Shown piece after piece: positions 24,562 through 33,784 of a DNA stretch of 55,008 nt. Under the pieces are notes generated by a model. The model was not told the origin of the DNA. It worked only from the letters and a program-made list of their open reading frames with translations, and did no database searches. The DNA comes from Chloroflexota bacterium (GTDB lineage Bacteria > Chloroflexota > UBA6077 > FW602-bin22 > CADDYW01): contig JADGGD010000006.1 in assembly GCA_019690095.1 (NCBI GenBank), positions 1 through 55,008 on the forward strand, in the 5' to 3' direction. Both the position numbers and the translations under genes were made by a program. How positions within the stretch are numbered: the first letter of the stretch is position 1; every line of letters begins with the position of its first letter.

Positions 24562-25725
24562 ATGAAGATTACGAATGTTCGCTGTTTTCAGGTCGCCGGG
24601 CCGGCCGAGATTCCGCCGAACGAGGAGCGACAGATCGGCATGCTCGACATCTACCCCGAGTTCGCGGCCCGGTCGGTTCCACAGACCCCAACAGCCCGTC
24701 TGGAGGCAGTCTACGTCGAGATCGACACCGACGAGGGCGTGCGCGGGCTGTTTGGCCCGATCTTCTCGGAGACGGCAGTTATCATTCGGCGGCGGCTTGC
24801 ACCTCTTCTCCTGGGGCAGGATCCGCTGGCCTCCGAGCGGCTCTGGGATATCCTCTATCGCCAGGATCGGCACGCCCGCAAGGGCTACGCGATGATGGCG
24901 ATCAGTGCGGTCGACTGCGCGCTCTGGGACCTCCGGGGCAAGGCTCTTGGCCTGCCGGTTTATCGTCTCCTTGGTGGTCCGACCCGGGATCGGGTCGACT
25001 GCTATGCGTCAATGCTCGGCTATTCACTGGAGCCGGAGCTGGTGTGCGAACGGGCCCGTATGGTGGCCGACCAGGGCTTCCGGGCGCAGAAGTGGTTTTT
25101 CCGCTACGGTCCGGGCGACGGCATCGCCGGCATGGAAAAGAACATCGCGCTGGTTCGCACAGTGCGTGCGGCGGTCGGACCATCCGTCGAGATCATGTTT
25201 GACTGCTGGATGGGCTGGGATGCAACGTATGCGATCCGCGTGCTTGATCGGATCGCTGACCTGCAGCCGCGCTGGCTCGAAGAGCCGGTCCCGGCAGATC
25301 GGATCCACGATCTCGCGCTGATCCGTCGGACCAGCCGCGTCCCGATCGCGGCCGGCGAGCACGAGTATACCCGCTGGGGATTCCTCCAGCTTCTGCAGGC
25401 GCAGGCCGTCGATGTCATCCAGGCCGATCCGGACTGGTGCGGCGGCATCTCCGAGCTGGTGAAGATCTGCGCCCTGGCGTCGGCGTTTGGCTGCCCGGTC
25501 GTTCCCCATGGTCATTCTATTCACGCCGCGGTCCACGTGATCGCCGCCCAGTCACCCGCGACCTGCCCCATGGCCGAGTTCTTGCTCCGCGCTCAGCCGG
25601 CGAAGCAATACTTCCATACGGAGTATCTCGCGCCCGACAGGGGATCGATCGCTCTCCCGACCAGGCCTGGCCTGGGCATCGAGCTTGACGAACGGCGCAT
25701 CGACACCCGCGTAGAGGTGATCTGA
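24562..25725 (+). CDS. Enolase-superfamily sugar-acid dehydratase (L-rhamnonate dehydratase-like)
   Basis: 387-residue mandelate-racemase/muconate-lactonizing family enzyme. Metal ligands Asp214 (DCWM), Glu240/241 (WLEEP) and Glu266 (AGEHEY) lie in the barrel; His316 (VPHGHS) is the likely general base. The DCWM...GEH...VPHG pattern, KWF near 177 and SxAEFLLR near the C-terminus resemble the L-rhamnonate dehydratase subgroup, which makes 2-keto-3-deoxy sugar acids. Lid residues differ, so the true substrate may be another aldonate. ATG 24562 follows GGGAG. It stands alone and divergent from the purine permease, without the usual aldolase or kinase next to it. Confidence 0.8.
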   Translation: MKITNVRCFQVAGPAEIPPNEERQIGMLDIYPEFAARSVPQTPTARLEAVYVEIDTDEGVRGLFGPIFSETAVIIRRRLAPLLLGQDPLASERLWDILYRQDRHARKGYAMMAISAVDCALWDLRGKALGLPVYRLLGGPTRDRVDCYASMLGYSLEPELVCERARMVADQGFRAQKWFFRYGPGDGIAGMEKNIALVRTVRAAVGPSVEIMFDCWMGWDATYAIRVLDRIADLQPRWLEEPVPADRIHDLALIRRTSRVPIAAGEHEYTRWGFLQLLQAQAVDVIQADPDWCGGISELVKICALASAFGCPVVPHGHSIHAAVHVIAAQSPATCPMAEFLLRAQPAKQYFHTEYLAPDRGSIALPTRPGLGIELDERRIDTRVEVI

Positions 25726-25842
25726 TCGTCACGCGGCGTGGACCGTCCGCGCCGTAGATAGCCCGATTGGGGAGGCCTGTTTGGCAGGCGCGGAGGTCGT
25801 CCGGTGCGGTACGATAGTCGGCAATCAAAAATAGAAAAAGGA

Positions 25843-25872
25843 TTGTCGCCCGGCGATAATCTACCGTAGAAT
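25843..25872 (+). promoter_or_regulatory. Candidate promoter of the ABC/MoxR/VWA block
   Basis: TTGTCG (25843-25848), 18 bp, TAGAAT (25867-25872), in an unusually AT-rich patch (25820-25875) of this GC-rich DNA. An alternative -10, GATAAT, lies at 25855-25860. The short inverted repeat CAATC/GATTG (about 25822-25846) overlaps the -35. The first gene starts at 25917. Confidence 0.45.
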
Positions 25873-25916
25873 AGTCACTGCCGTTCCGTCCCTCGTTTGG
25901 CAGAGAGGCCAGGCTC

Positions 25917-28310
25917 GTGAGAAGGCTGTTCGCGGTCCTCGTCGCGCTGGCGCTGGTTATGCCAGCTTTACCGGCAGCCGCCAGTAATGAGCTGCAGGTG
26001 ACGGTGCGTCCTGGGTTTGACGGCATGGTGCGCCCCGGGAGCTGGGCGCCGATTGATATCCTCCTGGCCAATGCCGGTCCGAATCTCTCCGGGAGCGTTG
26101 AGATCTCGGTGCTCGGTCGCCCGGCCGGCCAGGGGAGCATCGGACCCGAGCAGAGCCTGGACTACTCCGTGCCAGTCACGCTCCCCCAGCATTCCAGCAA
26201 GCATTTTTCCACGGCCGTTTATGTCCCCCCCTTCTTTGATCGCCTCCAGGTGCGCCTGATCTCCCGGGGGGTGGTGATCTATCAGCAGAGCGTCCCGCTG
26301 CAGCGCCTCGACCCGACCCAGATCGTCTGTGGCACCCTCTCAACTGACCAGACGGCCTTCGATTCCCTGAACGGATTGAGCATCGGGGATGTCCAGCGCC
26401 AGCCCCGCATCGTGCACCTGGACCTGCCGGATCTTCCTACCAACCCCCAGCTCTTGAGCTCCCTGGACTGCCTCATCATCAGTGATTATGCGACGCGCGG
26501 TCTGAGCCCCCTTCAACAGAGCGCCCTGACCTCATGGGTAAATGATGGGGGCATCCTGACGATTGGCACCGGGCCGAACGGTGCGAGTACTCTCGACGGA
26601 CTTCCTCCCGCGCTACTCCCGGCCCGTCTGGATGGTACGACCCCCCTGCGGTCGCTGAGCGGCCTGGCCAGCTACGTGGGGGTTCCGAACGAGCCCGGCG
26701 GCCCCTGGCTGGTGGGTAACCTGAAGGTGACCGATGGAGTAGTGGTGGCGGCTGATGAGAGCCAGCCCGTGCTCGTTGTCGGGAAGCGCGGACGTGGGGC
26801 CGTCTTCATGCTTGCCCTGTCCCTTACCCAGAGACCGCTTCGGGGGTGGAATGGCATGGATCGGCTGTGGGCTTCCATCCTCTCCTACAGCCGGGTGCCG
26901 GAGTCGACCTTCGCGTCCTACTTCCGCCAGGAGGTCGGCTGGGGCCGCCTGCCGCGCGAGGTGCTGATCCGCAGTGCGAGCGCATCGAGCCCGGAGACAC
27001 GGCGCCTGCTCCTGGGCCTGATCCTGTTCGCCTTGGTCGCGGGGCCGGTGAACTATCTTGTCCTGTCGCGCCTGAAGCGGCGGGAGCTGGCCCTGGTGAC
27101 GGTGCCGGTGCTGGCCGGGCTGGCAACAGCCGGAGCACTCGCGTACGCCAACCGGTACCGGCAGGGTGATGTGATTGTCAACCAGGTCTCGATTATTCAG
27201 AGCTGGGACGGCAGCGGGACCGGTCTCCTGCACAGTTTCGTCGGTGTCTTCGGTCTCCACCCCCAGCGCTACCAGCTCAACGTCCCGGCGAACAGCCTGG
27301 TTGCGAGCCCATCGCTTTCCTATGGCCTGCGCGGTCAGTATGATCGCCTCGCATCGGTTCCCCGGGTAGTCGGGGGAGGTCAGCCCCAGATCCAGGGGAT
27401 CCAGCTGGAGCCGGGCGCCCTGGCCAGCTTCACTCTCGATGGTCACGCGCGCGACCCGGGCAGTGTGCGATCCGGCCTTGTCCTCGAGGGCGATCACATC
27501 GCCGGGCAGGTGACGAATAATCTGTCTTTCACCCTGTACGATGCGGCAATCATCGCGGGCGGATCGGTGCAGCGGATTGGCGATCTGCGGCCCGGCGGGA
27601 GCGCGGCAGTTAACCTGCGCCTGGGCGGCGGCTCGCCAGTAGGCTCCCAGGACGATTCCCTGGTGGTGAGCCGGCTCTTTCCTGGCCAGGTCCGGAACGC
27701 GCGCGGTCCGCACGATCCGAAGTTTGACATCCTCAACGCGGCCCTCAACCCGTGGCAGAGTTATGGCGGGCACATCGAGCTGAGCAGTCTAAGCTTGATC
27801 GGCTGGATCGATGACGCAATTGATCCCGCGTCCGATCCGGAGACCGGCAAGCCAGCGCACCAGTACACCCTCTACGTGACGAGCCTGCCGCTCCTGATGC
27901 CGGCGGGGATGCAGGTCATCCCCGAAGTGCTGCTCGATCGCCAGGACCTCACCTCCAACTACAACGCGCGGATTGATTCGAGTGGAATACAGGTCAACGC
28001 AGGCGACAGCGTGGGCTTCCAGTACACGAGCCCGGTCGATCCATCGCGCTTCAGCGTGCGCTCGCTCACCCTTGTTACCGCGACGACGTCCCCGGTGAGC
28101 GGGGCGCTCCAGGTCTACGATTGGCGGACCGCCAGCTGGGATGATGTGCCTTTCGCGGTGGGGAACCTGGCGATTCCGAATCCAGACCGCTTCTTCTCGG
28201 CGACCGGCCTCGTACGCCTGCGGTTCCAGAACCGCGCGACTGCAGCACCGGGCACGGCGCCGGTGAAGTTTACCCGCTTCCAGCTCCTGATCGGAGGGGT
28301 CGGGCGGTGA
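25917..28310 (+). CDS. Large exported membrane protein preceding an ABC-2 transporter
   Basis: 797 residues. A signal peptide (1-22, ending PAAAS) leads to an extracytoplasmic region of ~330 residues: an Ig-like beta domain (25-125), then a GATase/DUF4350-like alpha-beta segment with LDCLIISDYATRGLSPLQQSALTSWV and GGILTIGTG, a module that often accompanies ABC-2 and MoxR systems. Two membrane helices (about 363-405) surround a basic loop LKRRELA; the remaining ~390 residues are beta-rich and outside. The role may be substrate or ligand sensing, or a periplasmic scaffold, for the ABC transporter encoded next (GTGA overlap). GTG 25917 has GAGAGG 8 bases upstream. Not assigned to a named family. 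Confidence 0.7.
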   Translation: MRRLFAVLVALALVMPALPAAASNELQVTVRPGFDGMVRPGSWAPIDILLANAGPNLSGSVEISVLGRPAGQGSIGPEQSLDYSVPVTLPQHSSKHFSTAVYVPPFFDRLQVRLISRGVVIYQQSVPLQRLDPTQIVCGTLSTDQTAFDSLNGLSIGDVQRQPRIVHLDLPDLPTNPQLLSSLDCLIISDYATRGLSPLQQSALTSWVNDGGILTIGTGPNGASTLDGLPPALLPARLDGTTPLRSLSGLASYVGVPNEPGGPWLVGNLKVTDGVVVAADESQPVLVVGKRGRGAVFMLALSLTQRPLRGWNGMDRLWASILSYSRVPESTFASYFRQEVGWGRLPREVLIRSASASSPETRRLLLGLILFALVAGPVNYLVLSRLKRRELALVTVPVLAGLATAGALAYANRYRQGDVIVNQVSIIQSWDGSGTGLLHSFVGVFGLHPQRYQLNVPANSLVASPSLSYGLRGQYDRLASVPRVVGGGQPQIQGIQLEPGALASFTLDGHARDPGSVRSGLVLEGDHIAGQVTNNLSFTLYDAAIIAGGSVQRIGDLRPGGSAAVNLRLGGGSPVGSQDDSLVVSRLFPGQVRNARGPHDPKFDILNAALNPWQSYGGHIELSSLSLIGWIDDAIDPASDPETGKPAHQYTLYVTSLPLLMPAGMQVIPEVLLDRQDLTSNYNARIDSSGIQVNAGDSVGFQYTSPVDPSRFSVRSLTLVTATTSPVSGALQVYDWRTASWDDVPFAVGNLAIPNPDRFFSATGLVRLRFQNRATAAPGTAPVKFTRFQLLIGGVGR

Positions 28311-29209
28311 GTACAGAGGCCAGACGGGCGATCGAGCTGCGCGGGGTGGCACTTCACCAGGGGGGGCGATCCCTTCTGCGCTCCATCGATCTGACAGTAG
28401 AAGAGGGGCAGGCCTGTGCGGTCGTCGGATCGAACGGGAGCGGGAAATCGGCCCTGTTGCGAATCGTTGCCACGCTCTGTCGACCGACCGCGGGCCGCGT
28501 ACGGGTCGGCGGGTGGGATGCGCTCGCCTACCCGGAGCGGGTCCGCCCGATGATCGGGTACGTACCGGATGAACCGGGGCTGGCCGAGCGGCTGACACCC
28601 ATGGAGCACCTGCTGATGGTAGCGGCCCAGCGGGGCCTTGGGAGGGCTGATCGCCGCGCCGCGGCGGAATCGATGCTCGACCTGGTAGACCTGGTGGAAC
28701 AACGGCAGTCTCCGGTCGAAATGCTTTCCCGCGGGCAGCGTCGGCGTCTGGCAATTGCCCTGGCGCTGGTGCACGATCCCCCGATCGTCCTGCTTGACGA
28801 GCCGCTGGCAGAGGTGGATGAAGTCGGTCGAAGCGAGTTGATCTCGGTGCTGGTGGAGTTGCGGGCCATGGGAAAGACCCTCCTGCTGGCGAGCCAGGCG
28901 CAGAGCGACATTGCTGAGGTGGCGGATGTCGTGGTGCCGCTGGTGGATGGCTCGCTGGAGCCTGCGGCGGTCCGTGCCGCGACGAGCTTCACCTGGATCG
29001 AGGTCCTGGGCGATCCAATCGTGGCGGTTCGCCGACTGCGCGAGCGGCCGGGCATCGACGATGTCCGCCACGAGGGGAACTTCATTACCTTTCGGGGACC
29101 GGCAGCACCAGAGCAGCGCGCCGAGGTAGCGGAGTGGCTGGTCGCGCAGGGGATCCACCTCTCTGGCCTGGGCACCACCGGGACCCCGGCCGGGGGAGAC
29201 CGTTCGTGA
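28307..29209 (+). CDS. ABC-2 type transporter ATP-binding protein
   Basis: 300-residue ATPase. Walker A GSNGSGKS (41-48), signature LSRGQRRRLAIALAL near 139-153, Walker B PIVLLDEPLAEVD with catalytic Glu, and a switch glutamine where histidine is usual (LLLASQAQ). About 85 residues follow the ATPase core, a regulatory tail as in export-type (CcmA/NatA) subunits. GTG 28307 overlaps the upstream stop (GTGA) and its own stop overlaps the permease start, so three genes are translationally coupled. It would energise the permease at 29206. The H-loop substitution could lower ATP turnover or reflect a structural or signalling role. Confidence 0.85.
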   Translation: MSTEARRAIELRGVALHQGGRSLLRSIDLTVEEGQACAVVGSNGSGKSALLRIVATLCRPTAGRVRVGGWDALAYPERVRPMIGYVPDEPGLAERLTPMEHLLMVAAQRGLGRADRRAAAESMLDLVDLVEQRQSPVEMLSRGQRRRLAIALALVHDPPIVLLDEPLAEVDEVGRSELISVLVELRAMGKTLLLASQAQSDIAEVADVVVPLVDGSLEPAAVRAATSFTWIEVLGDPIVAVRRLRERPGIDDVRHEGNFITFRGPAAPEQRAEVAEWLVAQGIHLSGLGTTGTPAGGDRS

Positions 29210-30153
29210 GAACACTGGCGCTGATTCGCTGGGAGCTCGTCCAGGCCGCACGGGCGGCGGCACCGCATGTGGCGCTCACCCTGGCCGGTCTGGCCTCCAC
29301 CGGCCTGGTCGCCGGTGGGGTGTTCCTCCTTGACCTCTGGTCGCCGTTTCCCGCTACCGTAAATACGGTGACCACAGTGGTGCGGACATCGAGTAGCACT
29401 GCGCCAGCGCTATCCTCGGTGATTGGCGAGCACCGCGGTGGGGTAGCCTATTTCGTTCTGCTGGTGTGGTTCACGGTCATCGCAGTAGTCGTCGGCCCGG
29501 CGCTCACGGCTGGTGCGCTGGTGCGAGACCGGCAGAGCGGGCGGCTGGACCGCCTGCTGGCTGATGCCAGTCGCTCGGATGCGGTCGTGCTGGCCAAGCT
29601 GTGCGCCGGTCTGGTTCCGCTCCTGCTCGTCCTGGCTGGCGGCTCGCCCTCGCTCTCCTTTGCCTGGCTGGTCGGCGGTCTTGCGAGCCAGGAGGCGATC
29701 GCGGGAGGTCTGGTCCTCCTGGCGACGATTGTTCTTATCGTCGCGGTAGCGCTGGTCTGCTCGGCGGCGGCGGCGACCGAAGTAGCGGCGCTGGTCAGCA
29801 GCTATCTCGTCCTTGGAACGATGTTGGTCGGTCCGCTGATGGGGGGCGCCGCGCTCGCACTCGCCGGTCTGCGCGCACCGGCGAGTACGCTCCTGGCGGT
29901 GGACCCGCTGGTGGCGCTCCTGTCCGCCCAATCGCGGCTTGCGAACAGCCTCGCCGGCACGGCGCTCGCAGATCTCCTGTCTCCGCGCCGGGCTCTGGCA
30001 ATTGGCAAGACGACCGCTCCCATGTGGGTGGCTGATGTACTGCTCTACCTGGTTGTGGCGTTAGTTCTGGTGTGGCTGGCCAGCGTCATTGTCGAGCCGC
30101 TGCATCCAGTGAAGACGTGGCGGCTGCGGCGATCTGGTGGGGAGGGGCGATGA
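29206..30153 (+). CDS. ABC-2 type transporter permease
   Basis: 315-residue membrane protein with six probable helices: one near 20-45, then about 82-105, 138-160, 165-190, 200-225 and 275-300. The layout (N-terminal RWELVQAARAA, first helix, then a long extracytoplasmic loop before helix 2, and VRDRQSGRLDRLLADASRSDAVVLAKL as the cytoplasmic coupling segment) is that of ABC-2 exporters such as Gld or NatB-type permeases. GTG 29206 overlaps the ATPase stop (GTGA); its own stop overlaps the ATG of the next gene (ATGA). The substrate is unknown. Confidence 0.82.
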   Translation: MRTLALIRWELVQAARAAAPHVALTLAGLASTGLVAGGVFLLDLWSPFPATVNTVTTVVRTSSSTAPALSSVIGEHRGGVAYFVLLVWFTVIAVVVGPALTAGALVRDRQSGRLDRLLADASRSDAVVLAKLCAGLVPLLLVLAGGSPSLSFAWLVGGLASQEAIAGGLVLLATIVLIVAVALVCSAAAATEVAALVSSYLVLGTMLVGPLMGGAALALAGLRAPASTLLAVDPLVALLSAQSRLANSLAGTALADLLSPRRALAIGKTTAPMWVADVLLYLVVALVLVWLASVIVEPLHPVKTWRLRRSGGEGR

Positions 30154-31745
30154 GGATGCGGATGCGGTCGCGGGGTGATCCGCGGCGGCAGCTCCGGGCG
30201 AGCGTGATCGAGTTCGCGCTGGCGCGGCGCCGGGCGGAAGCAGTCGCGTTCGGCATGCGGGGCTTGACGGTCGGCGCGCTCCTGGCAGCCAGTGCTGGAC
30301 TTGCAGCCCAGCTGCTCGGGTTGGGAGCCGGCCCCGGTCTGGCTGGCTCGCTAATCCTCGTGGCGCTGGTCGCCGCGGCAGTGGTCGGATGGCTCCAGCC
30401 AGCTCCGGATCTCCGGGTGGCGCTGGAGATTGACCGTCGGCTCGGCCTGGGCGAGCGCGTGACGACGGCGCTGGAGTTGGCCGCGCGCAGCGCGATCTCT
30501 CCCCTGGCCGAGCAGCAGATGGCCGATGCAGTAGCGCACCTGAGGGGGTTTCGACCGTCTCTGGTGTACCCACTGCGGATCTCGCGGCGGTCTCTGGCCC
30601 TGGCGGCTGGCGCCCTGGTGCTTGCCGCCCTCCCATGGCTTATCCCGTGGTCGTCCGTTCCCGGGCTTCGGACCCCATCCTCGCAGGTGGCCCAGGTGAC
30701 CCGCACCGAGGCAGACCGTCTGGAGAGCGTGGCGAATCACCTGAACAGCGCCCCGGATACACTTGATCTGACTACCCGCCAGGAGGTGGCGGACCGCCTC
30801 CGCCAGGCGGCCGCGGACCTGCGCCGCGACAGCGGTCAGGCCGCACGTGCCTCGAATGATCTGGTTCGTGCGGATCAGGCGATCGCGGCACTGTCGCCCC
30901 AGACCGGCGAGGATGCATCGCTGACCCTTGCTCGCATCTCGGATGCCTTGAACAATGCCGCCACGACCCGCATGGTCTCTGCGGCACTCGACCAGCAGGA
31001 TCCAGCCGGGGCCGCCGCTGCAATGAGCCGGATTGCCAGCCAGCTGGGCAGCCTGACGCCGGAACAGCGAAATGAGCTGGCCAGTGCGCTCCAGGCGGCG
31101 AGTAACGCGGCGCGCGGGTCGGATACCGCGGCGGCCCAGGAGCTGCAGCAGGCGGCCAGCGCGGTGCGCACGGGGGACTCCTCCGGTGTGGAGAAGGCGG
31201 CAGAGGCCATTCGACAGCTCGGCCAGGCGGCCCAGGCCCAGCGCGATGTGGCTCAGGCGCGATCGCAAGTCCAGGCAAGCCAGCAGGCGATCTCCCAGGC
31301 CGCGCAGGCGGCGGCGCCGCAGCTCAGCACGCTGCTCTCCTCACCCGACTCGGCCGCTGGCAGTGGCACATCCTCGTCCCAGGGCCAGAGTTCGGATACC
31401 GGCCAGGCCATTGGATCGGGGCAACCTGACCAGGGAAGCCAGCAGGGGGGGCAGCAGGGCGGTGGCATTGGCACCGGCAGTGCCGACCACCTGGGTAACC
31501 CGCACGACCTCGAGGGGCTGGCCCAGCGGGAGGTCACTGTGCCGACCGATCAACTGCCTGATTCCGGAACGGTCGGGCTGTCGGACCAGCTCCAGACCGG
31601 CGCGGGCGGGACCGCCCGGGTTGATTATCGTGCGGTCCTGCCGACCTATCGACAGCAGGCGCTCCAGGCTATTGATGGAAACATGGTGCCGACTGACCTC
31701 AAACAGGTCGTCAAGCAGTATTTTGATTCGCTTGCCGCGCCCTGA
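30150..31745 (+). CDS. Coiled-coil membrane protein (DUF4175-like N-terminus)
   Basis: 531 residues. Two helices cross the membrane at about 37-85 and a third is at 148-168. A ~250-residue Ala/Gln-rich helical region (180-410) follows, with long runs such as ASALQAASNAARGSDTAAAQ predicted to form coiled coils outside the membrane. Next comes a Gly/Gln/Ser-rich flexible linker (about 418-450) and a conserved-looking end, ARVDYRAVLPTYRQQALQAI to VVKQYFDSLAAP. The N-terminal section resembles DUF4175 proteins found near MoxR/VWA genes. ATG 30150 overlaps the permease stop (ATGA) after GGAGGGG. Possibly a stalk or scaffold linking the transporter with the VWA proteins. Confidence 0.7.
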   Translation: MRMRMRSRGDPRRQLRASVIEFALARRRAEAVAFGMRGLTVGALLAASAGLAAQLLGLGAGPGLAGSLILVALVAAAVVGWLQPAPDLRVALEIDRRLGLGERVTTALELAARSAISPLAEQQMADAVAHLRGFRPSLVYPLRISRRSLALAAGALVLAALPWLIPWSSVPGLRTPSSQVAQVTRTEADRLESVANHLNSAPDTLDLTTRQEVADRLRQAAADLRRDSGQAARASNDLVRADQAIAALSPQTGEDASLTLARISDALNNAATTRMVSAALDQQDPAGAAAAMSRIASQLGSLTPEQRNELASALQAASNAARGSDTAAAQELQQAASAVRTGDSSGVEKAAEAIRQLGQAAQAQRDVAQARSQVQASQQAISQAAQAAAPQLSTLLSSPDSAAGSGTSSSQGQSSDTGQAIGSGQPDQGSQQGGQQGGGIGTGSADHLGNPHDLEGLAQREVTVPTDQLPDSGTVGLSDQLQTGAGGTARVDYRAVLPTYRQQALQAIDGNMVPTDLKQVVKQYFDSLAAP

Positions 31746-31844
31746 TCGCTGATTGGGGCCGACGTGTCGGTGTATCTCCAGAACTGTCTCCGGGTTTTCT
31801 CCCCGTGCCGCGGAACGGGACTGACTGCACGAAGATAAGGGACG

Positions 31845-32834
31845 ATGAACGAGGATCTGGATCTGACGCCGGATGAGTTCCGCGCGCGAGCGCGGGAGAT
31901 CGAAGAAGCGCTGGCCGCGGTTATCGTCGGACAGCAGGAGGTTGTTCGGGGGGTTCTGATCGCGGTGCTCGCTGGTGGGCACGTTCTGCTCGAGGGGGCA
32001 CCCGGTCTTGGGAAGACTATGCTCGTGCGCACGCTCGGTGGGGTCCTCCGGCTTGACTTCAGCCGAATCCAGTTCACGCCGGACCTGATGCCTGCCGATA
32101 TCACCGGCACTACCATCATCGTCGAGGATGCGGCGGGGCACAAGACATTCCAGTTCCAGCCGGGGCCTATCTTCGCCCACCTCATCCTCGCTGATGAGGT
32201 GAACCGGGCGACGCCGAAGACCCAGGCTGCTCTCCTGGAAGCGATGCAGGAGCACCGGGTAACGGTCGCACGGGTGAGCTACCCGTTGCCGGAACCCTTC
32301 CTCGTCCTGGCCACCCAGAATCCGATCGAGATGGAGGGAACCTATCCCCTCCCGGAGGCACAGCTCGACCGCTTCTTCTTCAAGCTCACTGTCCGCTATC
32401 CATCACTCGACGACCTCGTGGATATCGCCGCACGGACCACCGGCGCGCCGACGCCAGCAGTCTCGCCGGTCGCCGACGGGCCGATGGTACTCCGAATGAC
32501 GGCGCTTGCCCGTGAACTGCCGGTCGCGACGCCGGTCCTGCGGTACGCTGCGCACATTGTCCAGAACAGCCACCCCGATGCGCCGGACAGCCCGCCGGCG
32601 GTGCGCCGGTTCGTGCGCTATGGAGCCAGCCCGCGGGGGGTGCAGGCGCTGGTGCTGGCAGGGAAGATCCGGGCCCTGCTGGAAGGTCGGCTGAACGTGG
32701 CCTTCGCTGATGTGCGGGCGGCGGCTCATCCGGCCCTCCGACACCGGATTATTCTCAACTTCGAGGCCGATGCCGAAGGGGTCAGCTCCGATCAGATCAT
32801 CGATGCGATCCTGGCGGCAACCCCGGAGGTGTGA
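31845..32834 (+). CDS. MoxR family AAA+ ATPase
   Basis: 329-residue cytoplasmic AAA+ ATPase of the MoxR class. Walker A GAPGLGKT (51-58), Walker B LILADEVNRA (113-122; Asp117, Glu118), sensor 1 LATQNPIEMEGTYPLPEAQLDRF (155-177; Asn159), and a C-terminal helical lid with the sensor 2 SPRGVQALVLAGKIRALLEGR. MoxR ATPases act as chaperones activating or assembling complexes with VWA proteins. ATG 31845 follows AAGGGACG. The two following genes encode a DUF58 protein and a BatA-like VWA protein, the canonical partners. A gap of 99 bp separates it from the upstream coiled-coil gene. Confidence 0.92.
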   Translation: MNEDLDLTPDEFRARAREIEEALAAVIVGQQEVVRGVLIAVLAGGHVLLEGAPGLGKTMLVRTLGGVLRLDFSRIQFTPDLMPADITGTTIIVEDAAGHKTFQFQPGPIFAHLILADEVNRATPKTQAALLEAMQEHRVTVARVSYPLPEPFLVLATQNPIEMEGTYPLPEAQLDRFFFKLTVRYPSLDDLVDIAARTTGAPTPAVSPVADGPMVLRMTALARELPVATPVLRYAAHIVQNSHPDAPDSPPAVRRFVRYGASPRGVQALVLAGKIRALLEGRLNVAFADVRAAAHPALRHRIILNFEADAEGVSSDQIIDAILAATPEV

Positions 32835-32896
32835 GGCGACGGTGGTGTACCAGTGCGGGGAACGCGGGGCGGGCTGGATATCCTGGAGAGGGGATG

Positions 32897-33784
32897 ATGA
32901 CCGTATCTGAGGTACTGGCCCTTTCCCCCTCGCTCGAGCGCCGGCTGGAGCGGCTTACGCTGGTAAGTCGGCGCCGCCTGGCGCGAGACGGACAGGGGGA
33001 GCGGCGCAGCGCACTGCGGGGAAGCTCGCTCCAGTTCGTAGATTTTCGGGCATACGCGCCCGGTGATGACCTGCGGCAGATCGACTGGAGTGTCTACGGA
33101 CGGACTGACGAATTGTTCGTTCGGCTCTACGAGGCCGAGCAGATCCTGACCGTGCACCTGCTGATCGATGTGAGCCGCTCCATGGATTGGGGAGCGCCGA
33201 GCAAGCGGCGAAAGGCACTCGAGATCGCAGGTGCCCTGTCCTGCGTTGCCCTGAGGGGATATGATCGCCTCCAGATCGGCTTCCTGGCCGATCGAACGGT
33301 CGGGCTGGCCGGGCCATTCTGGGGCCGGCCCCAGCGTGCGGCGGCGCTTGCGGCACTGGCCAATGCTCCCTCGGCCCGGGGAACGGATTTCGCTGCGGCG
33401 ATCGGAAGCTACCTTGACCGCGTTCAGCAGCCGGGGCTTCTCGTCTTGTTGAGCGATCTCCTGAGCCCGACTGCCGAGGCGGGCCTGCGCCGCCTGGCCA
33501 CGGCACGACACGAGGCGGTAGTCATTCATCTGCTCGCGCCTGATGACCTCGCGCCGGAACCGGCCGAGGATGTCGAGCTGGTTGACTGCGAGACCGGTCA
33601 GGTTATCGAAGTGAGCCTGGATCTCGCCACGATCGCGCGCTACCGTCAGCGCCTTGCCGAGTGGCTGGAGCACCTGGACCACCTGTGCCGCGAGCGCGGC
33701 GCGCGCTATCTACGCGTCCGATCGGATGATGACCTCGAGCGGACCATTCTCGGGGTGATGCGCACGCAGGGGGTCCTGGCATGA
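32897..33784 (+). CDS. DUF58 domain protein with VWA-like fold
   Basis: 295-residue protein. The DUF58 signature FVDFRAYAPGDDLRQIDWSVYGRTDELFVR spans about 47-76, followed by a VWA-like domain with an intact metal site (IDVSRSM: Asp91, Ser93, Ser95). The protein lacks membrane helices, so it is probably cytoplasmic and attached to the BatA-like membrane protein. DUF58 proteins are partners of MoxR. ATG 32897 is chosen from the ATGATG pair because GGAGAGGGG lies 6 or more bases before it. Its TGA overlaps the next ATG (ATGA). Confidence 0.88.
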   Translation: MTVSEVLALSPSLERRLERLTLVSRRRLARDGQGERRSALRGSSLQFVDFRAYAPGDDLRQIDWSVYGRTDELFVRLYEAEQILTVHLLIDVSRSMDWGAPSKRRKALEIAGALSCVALRGYDRLQIGFLADRTVGLAGPFWGRPQRAAALAALANAPSARGTDFAAAIGSYLDRVQQPGLLVLLSDLLSPTAEAGLRRLATARHEAVVIHLLAPDDLAPEPAEDVELVDCETGQVIEVSLDLATIARYRQRLAEWLEHLDHLCRERGARYLRVRSDDDLERTILGVMRTQGVLA

